A DNA stretch of 64,000 nt from Clostridia bacterium (GTDB taxonomy: Bacteria; Bacillota; Clostridia; Oscillospirales; Acutalibacteraceae), in assembly GCA_017399175.1 (NCBI GenBank), contig JAFQEE010000043.1, forward strand, positions 97,265 through 161,264, read 5' to 3'. A program made the position numbers and the translations under genes. Position 1 is the first letter of the stretch; every line of letters starts with the position of its first letter. This document shows positions 43,943 to 52,115 of the stretch, one piece after another. The notes under the pieces were generated by a model. That model saw only the letters and a program-made list of their open reading frames with translations. It made no database searches and was not told the DNA's origin.

Positions 43943-44131
43943 ATGGCAGTACCTAAGAGAAGAGTTTCAAAGACAAGAAGAGATAAGAGACGTTCAAACG
44001 TATGGAAGATGACAGCTCCTGAACTTGTAAAGTGCCCAAATTGCGGTGGTTACAAGAGACCTCACAGAGTATGTGGTGAATGCGGTCAGTATAAGGGTAG
44101 ACAGGTTGTTGCTCTTAAGGAAGAAGCATAA
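43943..44131 (+). CDS. rpmF: 50S ribosomal protein L32
   Basis: 62-aa protein beginning MAVPKRRVSKTRRDKRRS with four zinc-binding cysteines (CPNC and CGEC), the zinc form of L32. AAGGAGGTG lies six bases before the ATG at 43943; the upstream GTG/ATG codons in the ribosome site are not used. Confidence 0.97.
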   Translation: MAVPKRRVSKTRRDKRRSNVWKMTAPELVKCPNCGGYKRPHRVCGECGQYKGRQVVALKEEA

Positions 44132-44149
44132 TTTATTCCAGTTTTAAGT

Positions 44150-44182
44150 AAGGCGGAAAGAACGATTTCTCTCCGCCTTTTA
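44150..44182 (+). terminator. Terminator of rpmF
   Basis: AGGCGGA/TCCGCCT stem with a 14-base loop, followed by TTTTAG. Confidence 0.75.
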
Positions 44183-44213
44183 GTCTTGCTCAAAAAGAAA
44201 GAGGGTGAATGTT

Positions 44214-45527
44214 TTGTCAGTTAAAATTTGTGGTGTAAATAAAAAGTCTGTATGTGCATTAAAAGGCATTACAGCAGGCGACGAGTTGCTTAAAATCAAC
44301 GGTAACGAGATAATGGACGTGCTTGATTACGATTTTTATATGACAGAACAGAATTTGACCCTTACTTTTAGGTGTAAAGACGGAAAATATAAGGTTATCA
44401 AAACAGATAGTACAGATTGCGGATTGCAGTTTGAAACATATTTGATGGACAAGCAACAGCATTGTAAAAACAAGTGCATTTTCTGTTTCATTGACCAGTT
44501 ACCAAAGGGCTTGCGTGAAAGTCTTTATTTTAAGGATGATGACAGCCGTCTTTCATTCCTTTTCGGCAACTATATTACGCTTACTAACATTTCCGAGCAC
44601 GAAATTGAGCGTATTATTAAAATGCACATCAGTCCTGTCAATATTTCAGTTCATACAATGAATCCTGAATTGCGTGTTCAGATGATGAAGAACAAAAACG
44701 CAGGAAAATGCCTTAAAATCATCAAAAGATTTGCCGACGCAGGCATCAAAATGAACACTCAGCTTGTGCTTTGTCCGGGAATCAACGACGGTGACGAATT
44801 AAGATACAGTATTGAACAGTTGTCTGCACTTTATCCTGTTGTGCAGAGCATTGCCGCTGTTCCCGTAGGTCTTACAAAGTTCCGTGAAGGACTCGCGAAA
44901 ATTGAACCTTATAACAAACAGACAGCAGGGGAAACTATTGATATAATAGAAGAATATTCACAAAAATTCCGTAAGGAATTTGGTGTGGGACTTGTGTATC
45001 CTGCTGATGAATTTTTCATTAAGGCAGAACGCGAATTACCATCTGCCGACTATTATGACGGATATCCTCAGCTTGATAACGGTGTTGGTCTTGTTCGTTC
45101 ATTTTATGACGATTTTCTTGATGAAATCGAGTATTGTAACGAAAAACCAACTCATAAAAAAGTAACACTTGCAACAGGTGCCGATTTTTATCCGTATCTT
45201 TATGACCTTTGTAAAAAGGCAGAAGAAAAATATAATATTGAAATCAATGTAAGAAAGATAATCAATAATTTCTTTGGTGAAACTATAACAGTTTCAGGAC
45301 TTGTAACAGGCGTCGACCTTTATGAACAACTTAAAAATGTTGATTTAGGTGAATGTTTGTTGTTGCCAAACTCGATGATTAGTGATTATACGAATCATAC
45401 TGAACATAAAAACAAATTTCTTGACGATATGACTGTCGAGGAATTGGAAGAAAGATTAAATACGAAAATAATTTTGACTAACGGTGACGGTGGTCAGGTT
45501 TTAAAAGATATTCTGGGGGTGGAATAA
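44214..45527 (+). CDS. DUF512 protein: PDZ plus radical-SAM-like Fe-S protein
   Basis: About 437 aa. An N-terminal PDZ-like domain (ITAGDELLKINGNEIMDVLDYDFYM, in the pattern GI..GDELL.ING) leads to a radical-SAM-type cysteine cluster HCKNKCIFCFIDQLPKGLR and a C-terminal DUF512 domain (ATGADFYPYL, GLVTGVDL, LPNSMI). The reaction is unknown. The family regularly precedes der, as here, with a one-base overlap (TAATG). The start is either TTG 44214, six bases after GAGGGTG, or GTG 44205, which lies within that site. Confidence 0.88.
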   Translation: MSVKICGVNKKSVCALKGITAGDELLKINGNEIMDVLDYDFYMTEQNLTLTFRCKDGKYKVIKTDSTDCGLQFETYLMDKQQHCKNKCIFCFIDQLPKGLRESLYFKDDDSRLSFLFGNYITLTNISEHEIERIIKMHISPVNISVHTMNPELRVQMMKNKNAGKCLKIIKRFADAGIKMNTQLVLCPGINDGDELRYSIEQLSALYPVVQSIAAVPVGLTKFREGLAKIEPYNKQTAGETIDIIEEYSQKFRKEFGVGLVYPADEFFIKAERELPSADYYDGYPQLDNGVGLVRSFYDDFLDEIEYCNEKPTHKKVTLATGADFYPYLYDLCKKAEEKYNIEINVRKIINNFFGETITVSGLVTGVDLYEQLKNVDLGECLLLPNSMISDYTNHTEHKNKFLDDMTVEELEERLNTKIILTNGDGGQVLKDILGVE

Positions 45528-46858
45528 TGGCAAAACCCGTTGTGGCGATTGTGGGTCGTCCAAATGTAGGTAAAAGTACACTTTTTAATAAACTTATCGG
45601 TAAGCGTCTTTCAATCGTTGACGATACACCCGGTGTTACTCGTGACAGAATTTACGGTGACTGCGAGTGGCTTGGTCACGAAATGCTTTTAATTGATACA
45701 GGCGGTATCGAACCATATTCAGACGATATAATTCTTTCACAGATGCGTCGTCAGGCACAGCTTGCCATTGATAGTGCCGATGTTATCATCTTTGTTACGG
45801 ATGTAAGAACAGGTGTGGTTGCTACTGACGAAGAAGTTGCAACAATGCTGATTAAGAGTAATAAACCAATTATTCTTTGTGTAAATAAGGCTGACTCATT
45901 GGGTGAGCCACCTGCAGAATTCTATGAATTCTATAATTTAGGACTTGGTGACCCTATTCAGGTTTCTGCTGCTCACGGCCACGGTACAGGTGACTTGCTT
46001 GATAAAGTCCTTGAATATCTTCCTGAAGAAACTGAAACAGAAGAAGAAAACGATACTGTTAAAGTTGCAGTTATCGGTAAACCAAATGCAGGTAAATCTT
46101 CTCTTATCAATAAAATTGCAGGTGAAGAGCGAGTAATCGTTTCTAATATCGCAGGTACAACAAGAGATGCAACTGACACATATATTGACAATGAACACGG
46201 TTCATTTATGTTCATTGATACAGCAGGACTTCGTCGTAAAAGTAAAGTTGAAGACCAGATTGAAAAATACTCTGTAATCAGAGCAAGAATGGCAGTTGAG
46301 CGAGCAGATGTCTGCGTTATTATGATTGACGCAAACGAAGGCTTTACAGAACAGGACTCAAAGGTTGCAGGTATTGCTCACGAGCTTGGTAAAGCTTGTA
46401 TTATCGCAGTTAATAAATGGGATATAGTTGAAAAAGACGGTACAACAATGGATAAATACCGTAAAAAACTTATGGTCGATTTCTCATTTATGAGCTATGC
46501 ACCGATTATCTTCATTTCTGCAAAAACAGGTCAAAGATTAGACCGACTTTTTGAACTTATCAAATTCGTTGATGCACAGAATGCAATGCGAATTTCAACA
46601 GGTAAACTCAACGATGTTCTTGCAAATGCAACAGCTCGTGTTCAGCCACCGTCAGATAAAGGTAAACGCCTTAAGATTTACTATATGACACAGGCTTCCA
46701 CTCGACCACCAACATTCGTGTGCTTTGTAAATAACAAGGACTTGTTCCATTACAGTTATCAAAGATATATCGATAACCAGATTCGTGAAGTTTTCGGACT
46801 CGAAGGTACACCAACCCGTTTCGTTATCCGCGAACGCGACAAAAACAACAAAAAATAA
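45527..46858 (+). CDS. der: Ribosome-assembly GTPase Der (EngA)
   Basis: 443-aa tandem GTPase needed for 50S subunit maturation. Two G domains are visible: GRPNVGKST...DTGG...NKAD and GKPNAGKSS...DTAG...NKWD, followed by a KH-like domain (RPPTFVCFVNN, GLEGTPTRFVIRER). The ATG shares one base with the preceding stop. The gene ends at a large repeat block. Confidence 0.97.
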   Translation: MAKPVVAIVGRPNVGKSTLFNKLIGKRLSIVDDTPGVTRDRIYGDCEWLGHEMLLIDTGGIEPYSDDIILSQMRRQAQLAIDSADVIIFVTDVRTGVVATDEEVATMLIKSNKPIILCVNKADSLGEPPAEFYEFYNLGLGDPIQVSAAHGHGTGDLLDKVLEYLPEETETEEENDTVKVAVIGKPNAGKSSLINKIAGEERVIVSNIAGTTRDATDTYIDNEHGSFMFIDTAGLRRKSKVEDQIEKYSVIRARMAVERADVCVIMIDANEGFTEQDSKVAGIAHELGKACIIAVNKWDIVEKDGTTMDKYRKKLMVDFSFMSYAPIIFISAKTGQRLDRLFELIKFVDAQNAMRISTGKLNDVLANATARVQPPSDKGKRLKIYYMTQASTRPPTFVCFVNNKDLFHYSYQRYIDNQIREVFGLEGTPTRFVIRERDKNNKK

Positions 46859-46859
46859 T

Positions 46860-47321
46860 TCGCAGTTCGTAATGCGTAATTCGTAATTAGGCTCCCTCTG
46901 ACGAGGGAGCTGTCTTTTTCGCAGAAAAAGACTGAGGGAGAGATAGGTGAAATCGAATCCTAATTATATGAAGCGTAAGGGTCGGCGTCCTCGACGACCC
47001 GTTGACGGTTTACCGTTCAAATTATAATTTGTCGGAGAGAAAATGCAATTAAAATAGGAATGAAAACCATGTAGGGTCGCTTCACGAAGCGACCGTTCCA
47101 AAGTGTGCAGTAAATCCAAGTCGGGCGATTCATGAATCGCCCCTACATGGTGTTATGTTCTATATTAATTAACTTTATAACCGCCAATTTGATATGTCAT
47201 TCTGAGCGTAAGCGAAGAATCTCATAGGCTCCACCCTTGAGGGGGAGCTGGATTGCCGAAGGCAAGACTGAGGGGGGATGACCCGTAATTTCGCGTAGGG
47301 ACAGACATCCTTGTCTGTCCG
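46860..47321. repeat. Composite intergenic repeat block
   Basis: Modules: CGTAATGCGTAATTCGTAATT run (46866-46889), GGCTCCCTCTGACGAGGGAGC...GACTGAGGGAG (about 46891-46940), GTAAGGGTCGGCG hairpin (46975-47002), TTATAATTTGTCGGAGAG (about 47021-47040), two-hairpin composite GTAGGGTCGCTTCACG...CGCCCCTAC (47071-47146), CATTCTGAGC...GAAGAATCT (about 47198-47223), GGCTCCACCCTTGAGGGGGAGC...ACTGAGGGGGG (about 47227-47278), and GTAGGGACAGAC hairpin (47295-47321, same as 1053-1079). No gene between 46859 and 47362. Confidence 0.82.
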
Positions 47322-47361
47322 CAAAAAACAAGCAGAACTGAAACAAAAAATCAGTTCTGCT
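47322..47361 (-). terminator. Terminator of the first XRE gene
   Basis: On the minus strand AGCAGAACTGA/TCAGTTCTGCT around a T-rich loop, then TTGTTTTTTG. It ends one base after the stop codon region of the regulator. Confidence 0.8.
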
Positions 47362-47362
47362 T

Positions 47363-47578
47363 TTACTTTTTATTTGGATTGTCTGTTAACCCTGCAATAT
47401 AATCAGTTGAAACATTGTAAAACTTTGCCAACTTAATTATTAGTTCAAAAGGTGGTTCGCGTTTGCCTTGTTCATAATTTGTGTAAGTAGTTTTATGCAT
47501 TTTAAGTATTTCAACAAGCTGGTCTTGTGTCAAATCCATATCTTCTCTTAAATCTCGTAATCTTGGGTAGTATTGCAT
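47363..47578 (-). CDS. Small XRE-family (helix-turn-helix 3) regulator, 71 aa
   Basis: A single HTH_3 domain: LRDLREDMDLTQDQLVEIL, KMHKTTYTNYEQGKREP, LIIKLAKFYNVSTDYIAGL. This is the size of phage Cro/ICE-type repressors. GAGGTGAG lies before the ATG at 47578. Two perfect palindromes and overlapping divergent promoters lie immediately upstream, so it is probably autoregulated. It is a paralogue of the 69-aa regulator at 47800-48009, about 220 bp further right, in the same orientation. Confidence 0.88.
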   Translation of the reverse strand: MQYYPRLRDLREDMDLTQDQLVEILKMHKTTYTNYEQGKREPPFELIIKLAKFYNVSTDYIAGLTDNPNKK

Positions 47579-47598
47579 ATTCTCACCTCAAGATTATT

Positions 47599-47650
47599 AT
47601 TACACAATACAACATATGTTGTTGACAAAATACATCATATGATGTATTAT
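47599..47650. promoter_or_regulatory. Divergent promoters sharing a -35 region, each with a palindromic operator
   Basis: Plus strand: TTGACA (47622-47627), 17 bp, TATTAT (47645-47650). Minus strand: TTGTCA (complement of 47623-47628), 18 bp, TGTAAT (complement of 47599-47604). The -35 boxes overlap by five bases, so both cannot be occupied together. A 20-bp perfect palindrome centred on CATATG (47629-47648) fills the plus spacer and CAACATATGTTG (47610-47621) fills the minus spacer. The minus promoter serves the XRE gene; the plus one has no gene for about 480 bp. Confidence 0.65.
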
Positions 47651-47799
47651 AAATACAACGAATGATGTAATTTTAAGCATATACTTTATTTTATGTCACG
47701 ATTTTCTACTTAAAATGAATATCACTTTGTTAAGAGATTCTTATAAAATATTTTTGCAATTTTGTAATTTTAGTTTACCTTTGATTAAAAACGGCAAAA

Positions 47800-48009
47800 T
47801 TAGTATTTCTTTTCATCACTTAAACCGAGAAGATAATCGGTAGTGACATTATAGAACTTTGCCAATGTAACGACTCTGTCAGCAGTAATTTCAGTAGAGC
47901 CTTTTTCAATTCTGCTGTAATGTTGTTGAGAGGTATTTAAAATTTTTGCAATATCTTTTTGAGGAATATCGTTATCTTCACGCAGTTCTCTTATTCTTTT
48001 ATAATACAT
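47800..48009 (-). CDS. Small XRE-family regulator, 69 aa
   Basis: Single HTH_3 domain: RIRELREDNDIPQKDIAKIL, NTSQQHYSRIEKGSTEI, VVTLAKFYNVTTDYLLGLSDE. It resembles the 71-aa regulator to its left along its length. It is divergent from the beta-helix protein at 48128, whose promoter carries two copies of a 17-bp repeat, the likely binding sites. GGTGATT precedes the ATG. Probably a local repressor of the surface protein and of itself. Confidence 0.88.
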   Translation of the reverse strand: MYYKRIRELREDNDIPQKDIAKILNTSQQHYSRIEKGSTEITADRVVTLAKFYNVTTDYLLGLSDEKKY

Positions 48010-48035
48010 ATTTAATCACCGTACTGATTTTATCG

Positions 48036-48081
48036 TACATCTAAAATGTGTATTGACATTTACATCTAAAATGTGTAATAT
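48036..48081 (+). promoter_or_regulatory. Promoter of the beta-helix gene with two 17-bp operator repeats
   Basis: TACATCTAAAATGTGTA occurs exactly at 48036-48052 and 48061-48077 (25-bp offset). The first abuts the -35 box TTGACA (48053-48058) and the second fills the 17-bp spacer up to TAATAT (48076-48081). Each repeat has TACA/TGTA ends. A dimeric XRE repressor bound here would block the promoter. Confidence 0.7.
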
Positions 48082-48127
48082 TGTATTGGAATATACAATT
48101 TTATATAAAAAATAAGGAGGAAATATT

Positions 48128-50722
48128 ATGAAAAGGAAAGCGACAAAAATTATTAGCATTATCCTATCGGTGTTACTAATTTTTTCAGTAATGCCAATGA
48201 CAGTTCTTGCATCGGATTCAGTTGCATCTGTCACAACATCAACAGGTGAAGTTACCGATTATACTGACCTAACAGAAGCTTTTTATGCTGCTGCAAAAAG
48301 TATAGGTTCAACACTTACATTATTAAATGATGTTGATTTAAACGGAAATGGTATTGAAATTTCTAATTACACAGGGTTTACTTCAGGTGATTTTACTCTC
48401 GAATTGAATGGTAAAACTATTTCCAGTAAGAAAGCAAGTTCTGTTTTATGTATAGGCCCTGATATTAACTGTATAATTAAAGATAGCATTGGTAGTGGAG
48501 GAATTACTAATGCAGGTGGTACTGCATCAACTGCTATACTTGCTATGGGTGATATTACAATAGAAAGTGGTATTTTCACATCAGAAAATGAAGCTATTGC
48601 CATTTATGATGGTAGCACTACCATTAATGGTGGTACATTTAATAGTTCTCATTTTGCTGTATCTGTTTATGGTGGTTTCTTAACTGTAAATAATGGTGTG
48701 TTTAATGGTGATGCATACGGATTGTATTTCACCGAAGAAAATATGTTCTATAAAACACAAGGTAAAGGAATTGTTTATGGTGGCACATTTAACGGTGGTA
48801 TTGGAATTAATTATGCCGATGATGATTTTCGTCTTTTAAATGTAGTTGCTGATGGTTATGGCGTTTTTGGTGAAGATGGAAACGAAATCATTCTTACAGA
48901 AATGCAAAGATTTGTTAGTGAAAATGTTACTGTAAAAAAATCTGTTAGTGAAAGAGAATATGTAGCATCATTAACAAATGCTGATGGCACTGTAAAAGAG
49001 TTCATATCATTTGATGAAGCATATAATGTGGCATTAGCAACTAAAAATTCAGTATTGACTTTATATGCTGATGTTGAAGTAGCAGGAAAATTTACACCAT
49101 CAAAATATGTAAGACCAGATTTTATATTTGATTTGAATGGTTTTACTGTTTCAGGTAGTTCAGATAGTTATATTTTTGGATTAACAAAAAACTCAAAAAT
49201 TGTTATTAAAGATAGTGTTGGAACAGGAAAAATTATAAATACACACAAATCGTTTGGTTCTGTTTTTGCTAATACTGGTACATTAATTATTGAAAATGGT
49301 AATATTATCAGTACTGCTAAAACTGCTATTATAAGTGATAATACACTTATTGTACATGGTGGTTCAATAAGTGGTAAAGAATATGGTATAAACAGTTCAG
49401 GTAATATAACTATTTATGATGGTGAAATCTCTGGCGAAAAGTTTGGATTATATGTAAGTGTAAAGAATGGTTCAGTTGGCACTCTTTATGGTGGTACATT
49501 CAACGAAGGTATTGACCTTTATGATTCATCATCAAAATACATACTTGCAAATCTTCTTGCAGAAGGTCATTTCTATTATGACAACGAAGATAACAACATC
49601 AATGATTTTGGTGAATTCCAAGCAATCAACGAAACAGTAATTGTTAAAAACAAATTTCCTGTATCAGTTATTCAACCTGACGGAACTACTGAATATTTCC
49701 CAAGTGTTGATGAGGGTGTAGATAAGGCAAATAAAGACATTGATAGCATACTTAAATTTTTAACTGATATTCTTTTAAATTCATCACTTACATTCGATGG
49801 TACAACAACCCTTGACCTTAATGGCAAAACCCTTGAAGTAAATGATAAAAATTCTATTTTAGTTCATAATGGTGGATTGCTCAATATTGCAGACTCTCTT
49901 GGTAATGGTACAATTGATGGTGGTACAGTTTTAGTTGATGGTGGTACTCTTAACCTTAACAACGGTACAATCATGAGTGAAACAAATGGTATTACAAATT
50001 CAGGTGGTACTGTTAATGTTAATGGTGGTGAAATCATCTCCGAAAACGGCTATGTTGATATTTTCGTTGAAGGAGATAACACTACAAAAGTTTATGGTGG
50101 AACTTATGAAGATGGTTTCACAACATCAGGTACAACAGTAAGTGAAGTTCTTGCAGATGGTTATGTGTTCTACAATGGCGAAGGTGCTGTTGAAATTACA
50201 GAAAATCAAAAAGAAGTAAGTGACAATGTTGTAGTTTATGAAAAGACTATCGTAACTGCTATGTCATCACAAATCAGATTCAACAGAAATGATGACGGTT
50301 CTTATGCAGGTACATTTGATGTAAGAACAAGAGCAAAAATTTCTGATGCTGACTTCAACAAATACATCGCAGGTTCAAATGAAGATGCAATTAACAAAAT
50401 ATCAAAGGTTGGCTTTGTTTATGCACAAGATAAAAATGGTTTTGATATAAATATAGCAAAAACAGTTGCACAAGGTGGTCAAGCTGACGGATTTGTTGAT
50501 GCTCCCGTAAGTTATATTCAGGATGCAGACGGATATTATATGTTCACCTGCCTTGTAACAGGTATTCCTGAAGAAGAACTTGACAACGGACTTATAGCAT
50601 ACGCATATATTTGTCTTGACGACACTTGGTATTTCTTCCCTGTTGAAGTAACAGCAGAATTTGGTGAAATGTACAGCACATACTATCCGATTGCAGCAGA
50701 ACAGTACGGATGGGAGGTATAA
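48128..50722 (+). CDS. Secreted beta-helix surface protein, 864 aa
   Basis: AGGAGG seven bases before the ATG and a signal peptide ending TVLAS (about residue 29). The body repeats short Gly/Asn/Thr-rich strands of the kind seen in right-handed parallel beta-helices: ITIESGIFTS, TTINGGTFNSS, LTVNNGVFNG, LIIENGNIIS, GTLNLNNGTIMS, GTVNVNGGEIIS. Three similar sections each begin with an ATxxG or PDGT segment (for example NADGTVKEF, QPDGTTEYF). A compact C-terminal domain ends YYPIAAEQYGWEV. There is no LPxTG and no CHKGG tail, so anchoring is unclear. A small acidic peptide gene follows at once. Likely adhesin or glycan-binding protein. Confidence 0.82.
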   Translation: MKRKATKIISIILSVLLIFSVMPMTVLASDSVASVTTSTGEVTDYTDLTEAFYAAAKSIGSTLTLLNDVDLNGNGIEISNYTGFTSGDFTLELNGKTISSKKASSVLCIGPDINCIIKDSIGSGGITNAGGTASTAILAMGDITIESGIFTSENEAIAIYDGSTTINGGTFNSSHFAVSVYGGFLTVNNGVFNGDAYGLYFTEENMFYKTQGKGIVYGGTFNGGIGINYADDDFRLLNVVADGYGVFGEDGNEIILTEMQRFVSENVTVKKSVSEREYVASLTNADGTVKEFISFDEAYNVALATKNSVLTLYADVEVAGKFTPSKYVRPDFIFDLNGFTVSGSSDSYIFGLTKNSKIVIKDSVGTGKIINTHKSFGSVFANTGTLIIENGNIISTAKTAIISDNTLIVHGGSISGKEYGINSSGNITIYDGEISGEKFGLYVSVKNGSVGTLYGGTFNEGIDLYDSSSKYILANLLAEGHFYYDNEDNNINDFGEFQAINETVIVKNKFPVSVIQPDGTTEYFPSVDEGVDKANKDIDSILKFLTDILLNSSLTFDGTTTLDLNGKTLEVNDKNSILVHNGGLLNIADSLGNGTIDGGTVLVDGGTLNLNNGTIMSETNGITNSGGTVNVNGGEIISENGYVDIFVEGDNTTKVYGGTYEDGFTTSGTTVSEVLADGYVFYNGEGAVEITENQKEVSDNVVVYEKTIVTAMSSQIRFNRNDDGSYAGTFDVRTRAKISDADFNKYIAGSNEDAINKISKVGFVYAQDKNGFDINIAKTVAQGGQADGFVDAPVSYIQDADGYYMFTCLVTGIPEEELDNGLIAYAYICLDDTWYFFPVEVTAEFGEMYSTYYPIAAEQYGWEV

Positions 50723-50724
50723 AT

Positions 50725-50865
50725 ATGAAAAAATACATTACACCTGAATTTGATGTAACTGTTTACGAGCTTGATGATGAAATCACTGTCAATGAATCAT
50801 ATACAGGTGATGACCTTGAATTCGGCAAAGACGACCCAAACGAAGGTGGAGATTGGTTTGGATAA
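50725..50865 (+). CDS. Acidic 46-aa peptide coupled to the beta-helix gene
   Basis: GGGAGGT lies six bases before the ATG and overlaps the end of the beta-helix gene; only two bases separate stop and start. The peptide begins MKKYITPEFDVTVYELDDEI and continues NESYTGDDLEF...GGDWFG, with about fourteen acidic residues and no hydrophobic segment. Short MKKY-P-E/D peptides of this style occur near secreted proteins in gut anaerobes, function unknown to me. It could be a RiPP-like precursor, a chaperone or a regulator; no modifying enzyme is adjacent. It is followed by a terminator. Confidence 0.7.
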   Translation: MKKYITPEFDVTVYELDDEITVNESYTGDDLEFGKDDPNEGGDWFG

Positions 50866-50897
50866 AATCATTTATTAACAAACTGAAAATATTATGT

Positions 50898-50926
50898 AAA
50901 AGGGACTTTTTTAAGTCCCTTTTTTC
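50898..50926 (+). terminator. Terminator of the beta-helix/peptide operon
   Basis: AAAGGGACTT/AAGTCCCTTT stem with a TTTT loop, followed by TTTC. Confidence 0.9.
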
Positions 50927-50984
50927 TTGCCATTTATAATGTAATGTGATATAATTATACGAATATATAGTGAGGTAGTATGTC

Positions 50985-51485
50985 ATGATAATTTTAGGGA
51001 TTGACCCCGGCTATGCAATAGTCGGTTGGGGCGTAATCGACTATACGGCAAATCGTTTTCAGGTAATCGCTTACGGTGCAGTTACAACTGAGGCAAAAAC
51101 TCCTTTTAATGAGCGGCTTGAAACGGTTTATGACGGAATACAGGACATAATTTATAAATACAAACCTGATGCTATGGCAATCGAAAAACTGTTCTATAAC
51201 ACCAATGCAAAAACAGTTATTGATGTTGCTCAGGCAAGGGGAGTAATTAACCTTGCTGCACAAAAAAACAACCTGCCGATTTTCGAATACACACCTTTAC
51301 AGGTGAAACAGAGTGTCGTGGGTTATGGCCGTGCAGAAAAGAAACAGGTTCAGGAAATGACAAGAGTTATTTTAAAACTGGAAAAAATTCCAAAGCCTGA
51401 CGATACTGCCGACGCTCTTGCAATGGCTATATGCCACGCTCACGCAAGTGGTTCACTAATGGGAAGATTAAATAAATTGAAATAA
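50985..51485 (+). CDS. ruvC: Holliday junction resolvase RuvC
   Basis: 166-aa dimeric endonuclease that resolves Holliday junctions. Catalytic acidic residues lie in LGIDPGYAIVGWG, MAIEKLFYNTNAK and KPDDTADALAMAICHA. GAGG lies nine bases before the ATG. It opens a long same-strand run that ends at 63611; a TATAAT-like box (GATATAATT, about 50948-50956) may be its promoter. Confidence 0.95.
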   Translation: MIILGIDPGYAIVGWGVIDYTANRFQVIAYGAVTTEAKTPFNERLETVYDGIQDIIYKYKPDAMAIEKLFYNTNAKTVIDVAQARGVINLAAQKNNLPIFEYTPLQVKQSVVGYGRAEKKQVQEMTRVILKLEKIPKPDDTADALAMAICHAHASGSLMGRLNKLK

Positions 51486-51497
51486 AGGATAAAGATT

Positions 51498-52103
51498 ATG
51501 ATTTATTCAGTAACAGGAAATGTAGTTGACTTTGATGCTAATACTGTCTGCGTTGATGTAAATGGTGTTGCATTCCGTTGTATGACTACTCTTACAACTT
51601 CACAAAAATGTGCATCAATGGGAATGAAAGTCACTCTTTATACATATCTCAATGTTAGGGAAGATGCAATGGAACTTTTCGGTTTTTACGATAAAACTGA
51701 AATGGACTGCTTTAAAATGCTCATAACTGTCAACGGTGTCGGCCCTAAAATGGGACTTGCGATTCTTTCGGAATTAACTCCCGATAAAATTGCATTGAGT
51801 ATCGCAGCAGGTGACCACAAAGCACTTACAAAGGCAAACGGTGTCGGCCCTAAACTTGCACAGAGAATTTGCATGGAACTTAAAGACAAAGTCGGCAAAT
51901 CAATGGGAAGTGTTGATTCTTCAATTGACCTTACAGCGGTCAGCTCAACTCTTTCCAATTCAAATACTGCAGAGGCTGTTGCAGCCCTTGAAATGCTCGG
52001 CTATTCACAAAGCGATGCAAGTGTTGCAGTAAGTAAAATTGACTCATCACTTTCAGTTGAAAATATCATCAAACAAGCACTTAAAATGCTTTCATTAGGA
52101 TAA
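51498..52103 (+). CDS. ruvA: Holliday junction DNA helicase subunit RuvA
   Basis: 201 aa. N-terminal OB fold (MIYSVTGNVV), central helix-hairpin-helix motifs (LITVNGVGPKMGLAIL and LTKANGVGPKLAQRI) and a C-terminal domain that contacts RuvB (AAVAALEMLGYS-type end). It holds the four-way junction and loads RuvB. Starts 12 bases after ruvC. Confidence 0.95.
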   Translation: MIYSVTGNVVDFDANTVCVDVNGVAFRCMTTLTTSQKCASMGMKVTLYTYLNVREDAMELFGFYDKTEMDCFKMLITVNGVGPKMGLAILSELTPDKIALSIAAGDHKALTKANGVGPKLAQRICMELKDKVGKSMGSVDSSIDLTAVSSTLSNSNTAEAVAALEMLGYSQSDASVAVSKIDSSLSVENIIKQALKMLSLG

Positions 52104-52115
52104 GGAGGATTTAAA

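Noticed and set aside
47363-48009. Prophage or ICE control region
   Set aside because: The XRE genes look Cro/CI-like, but no integrase, replication or structural phage genes are within the window.
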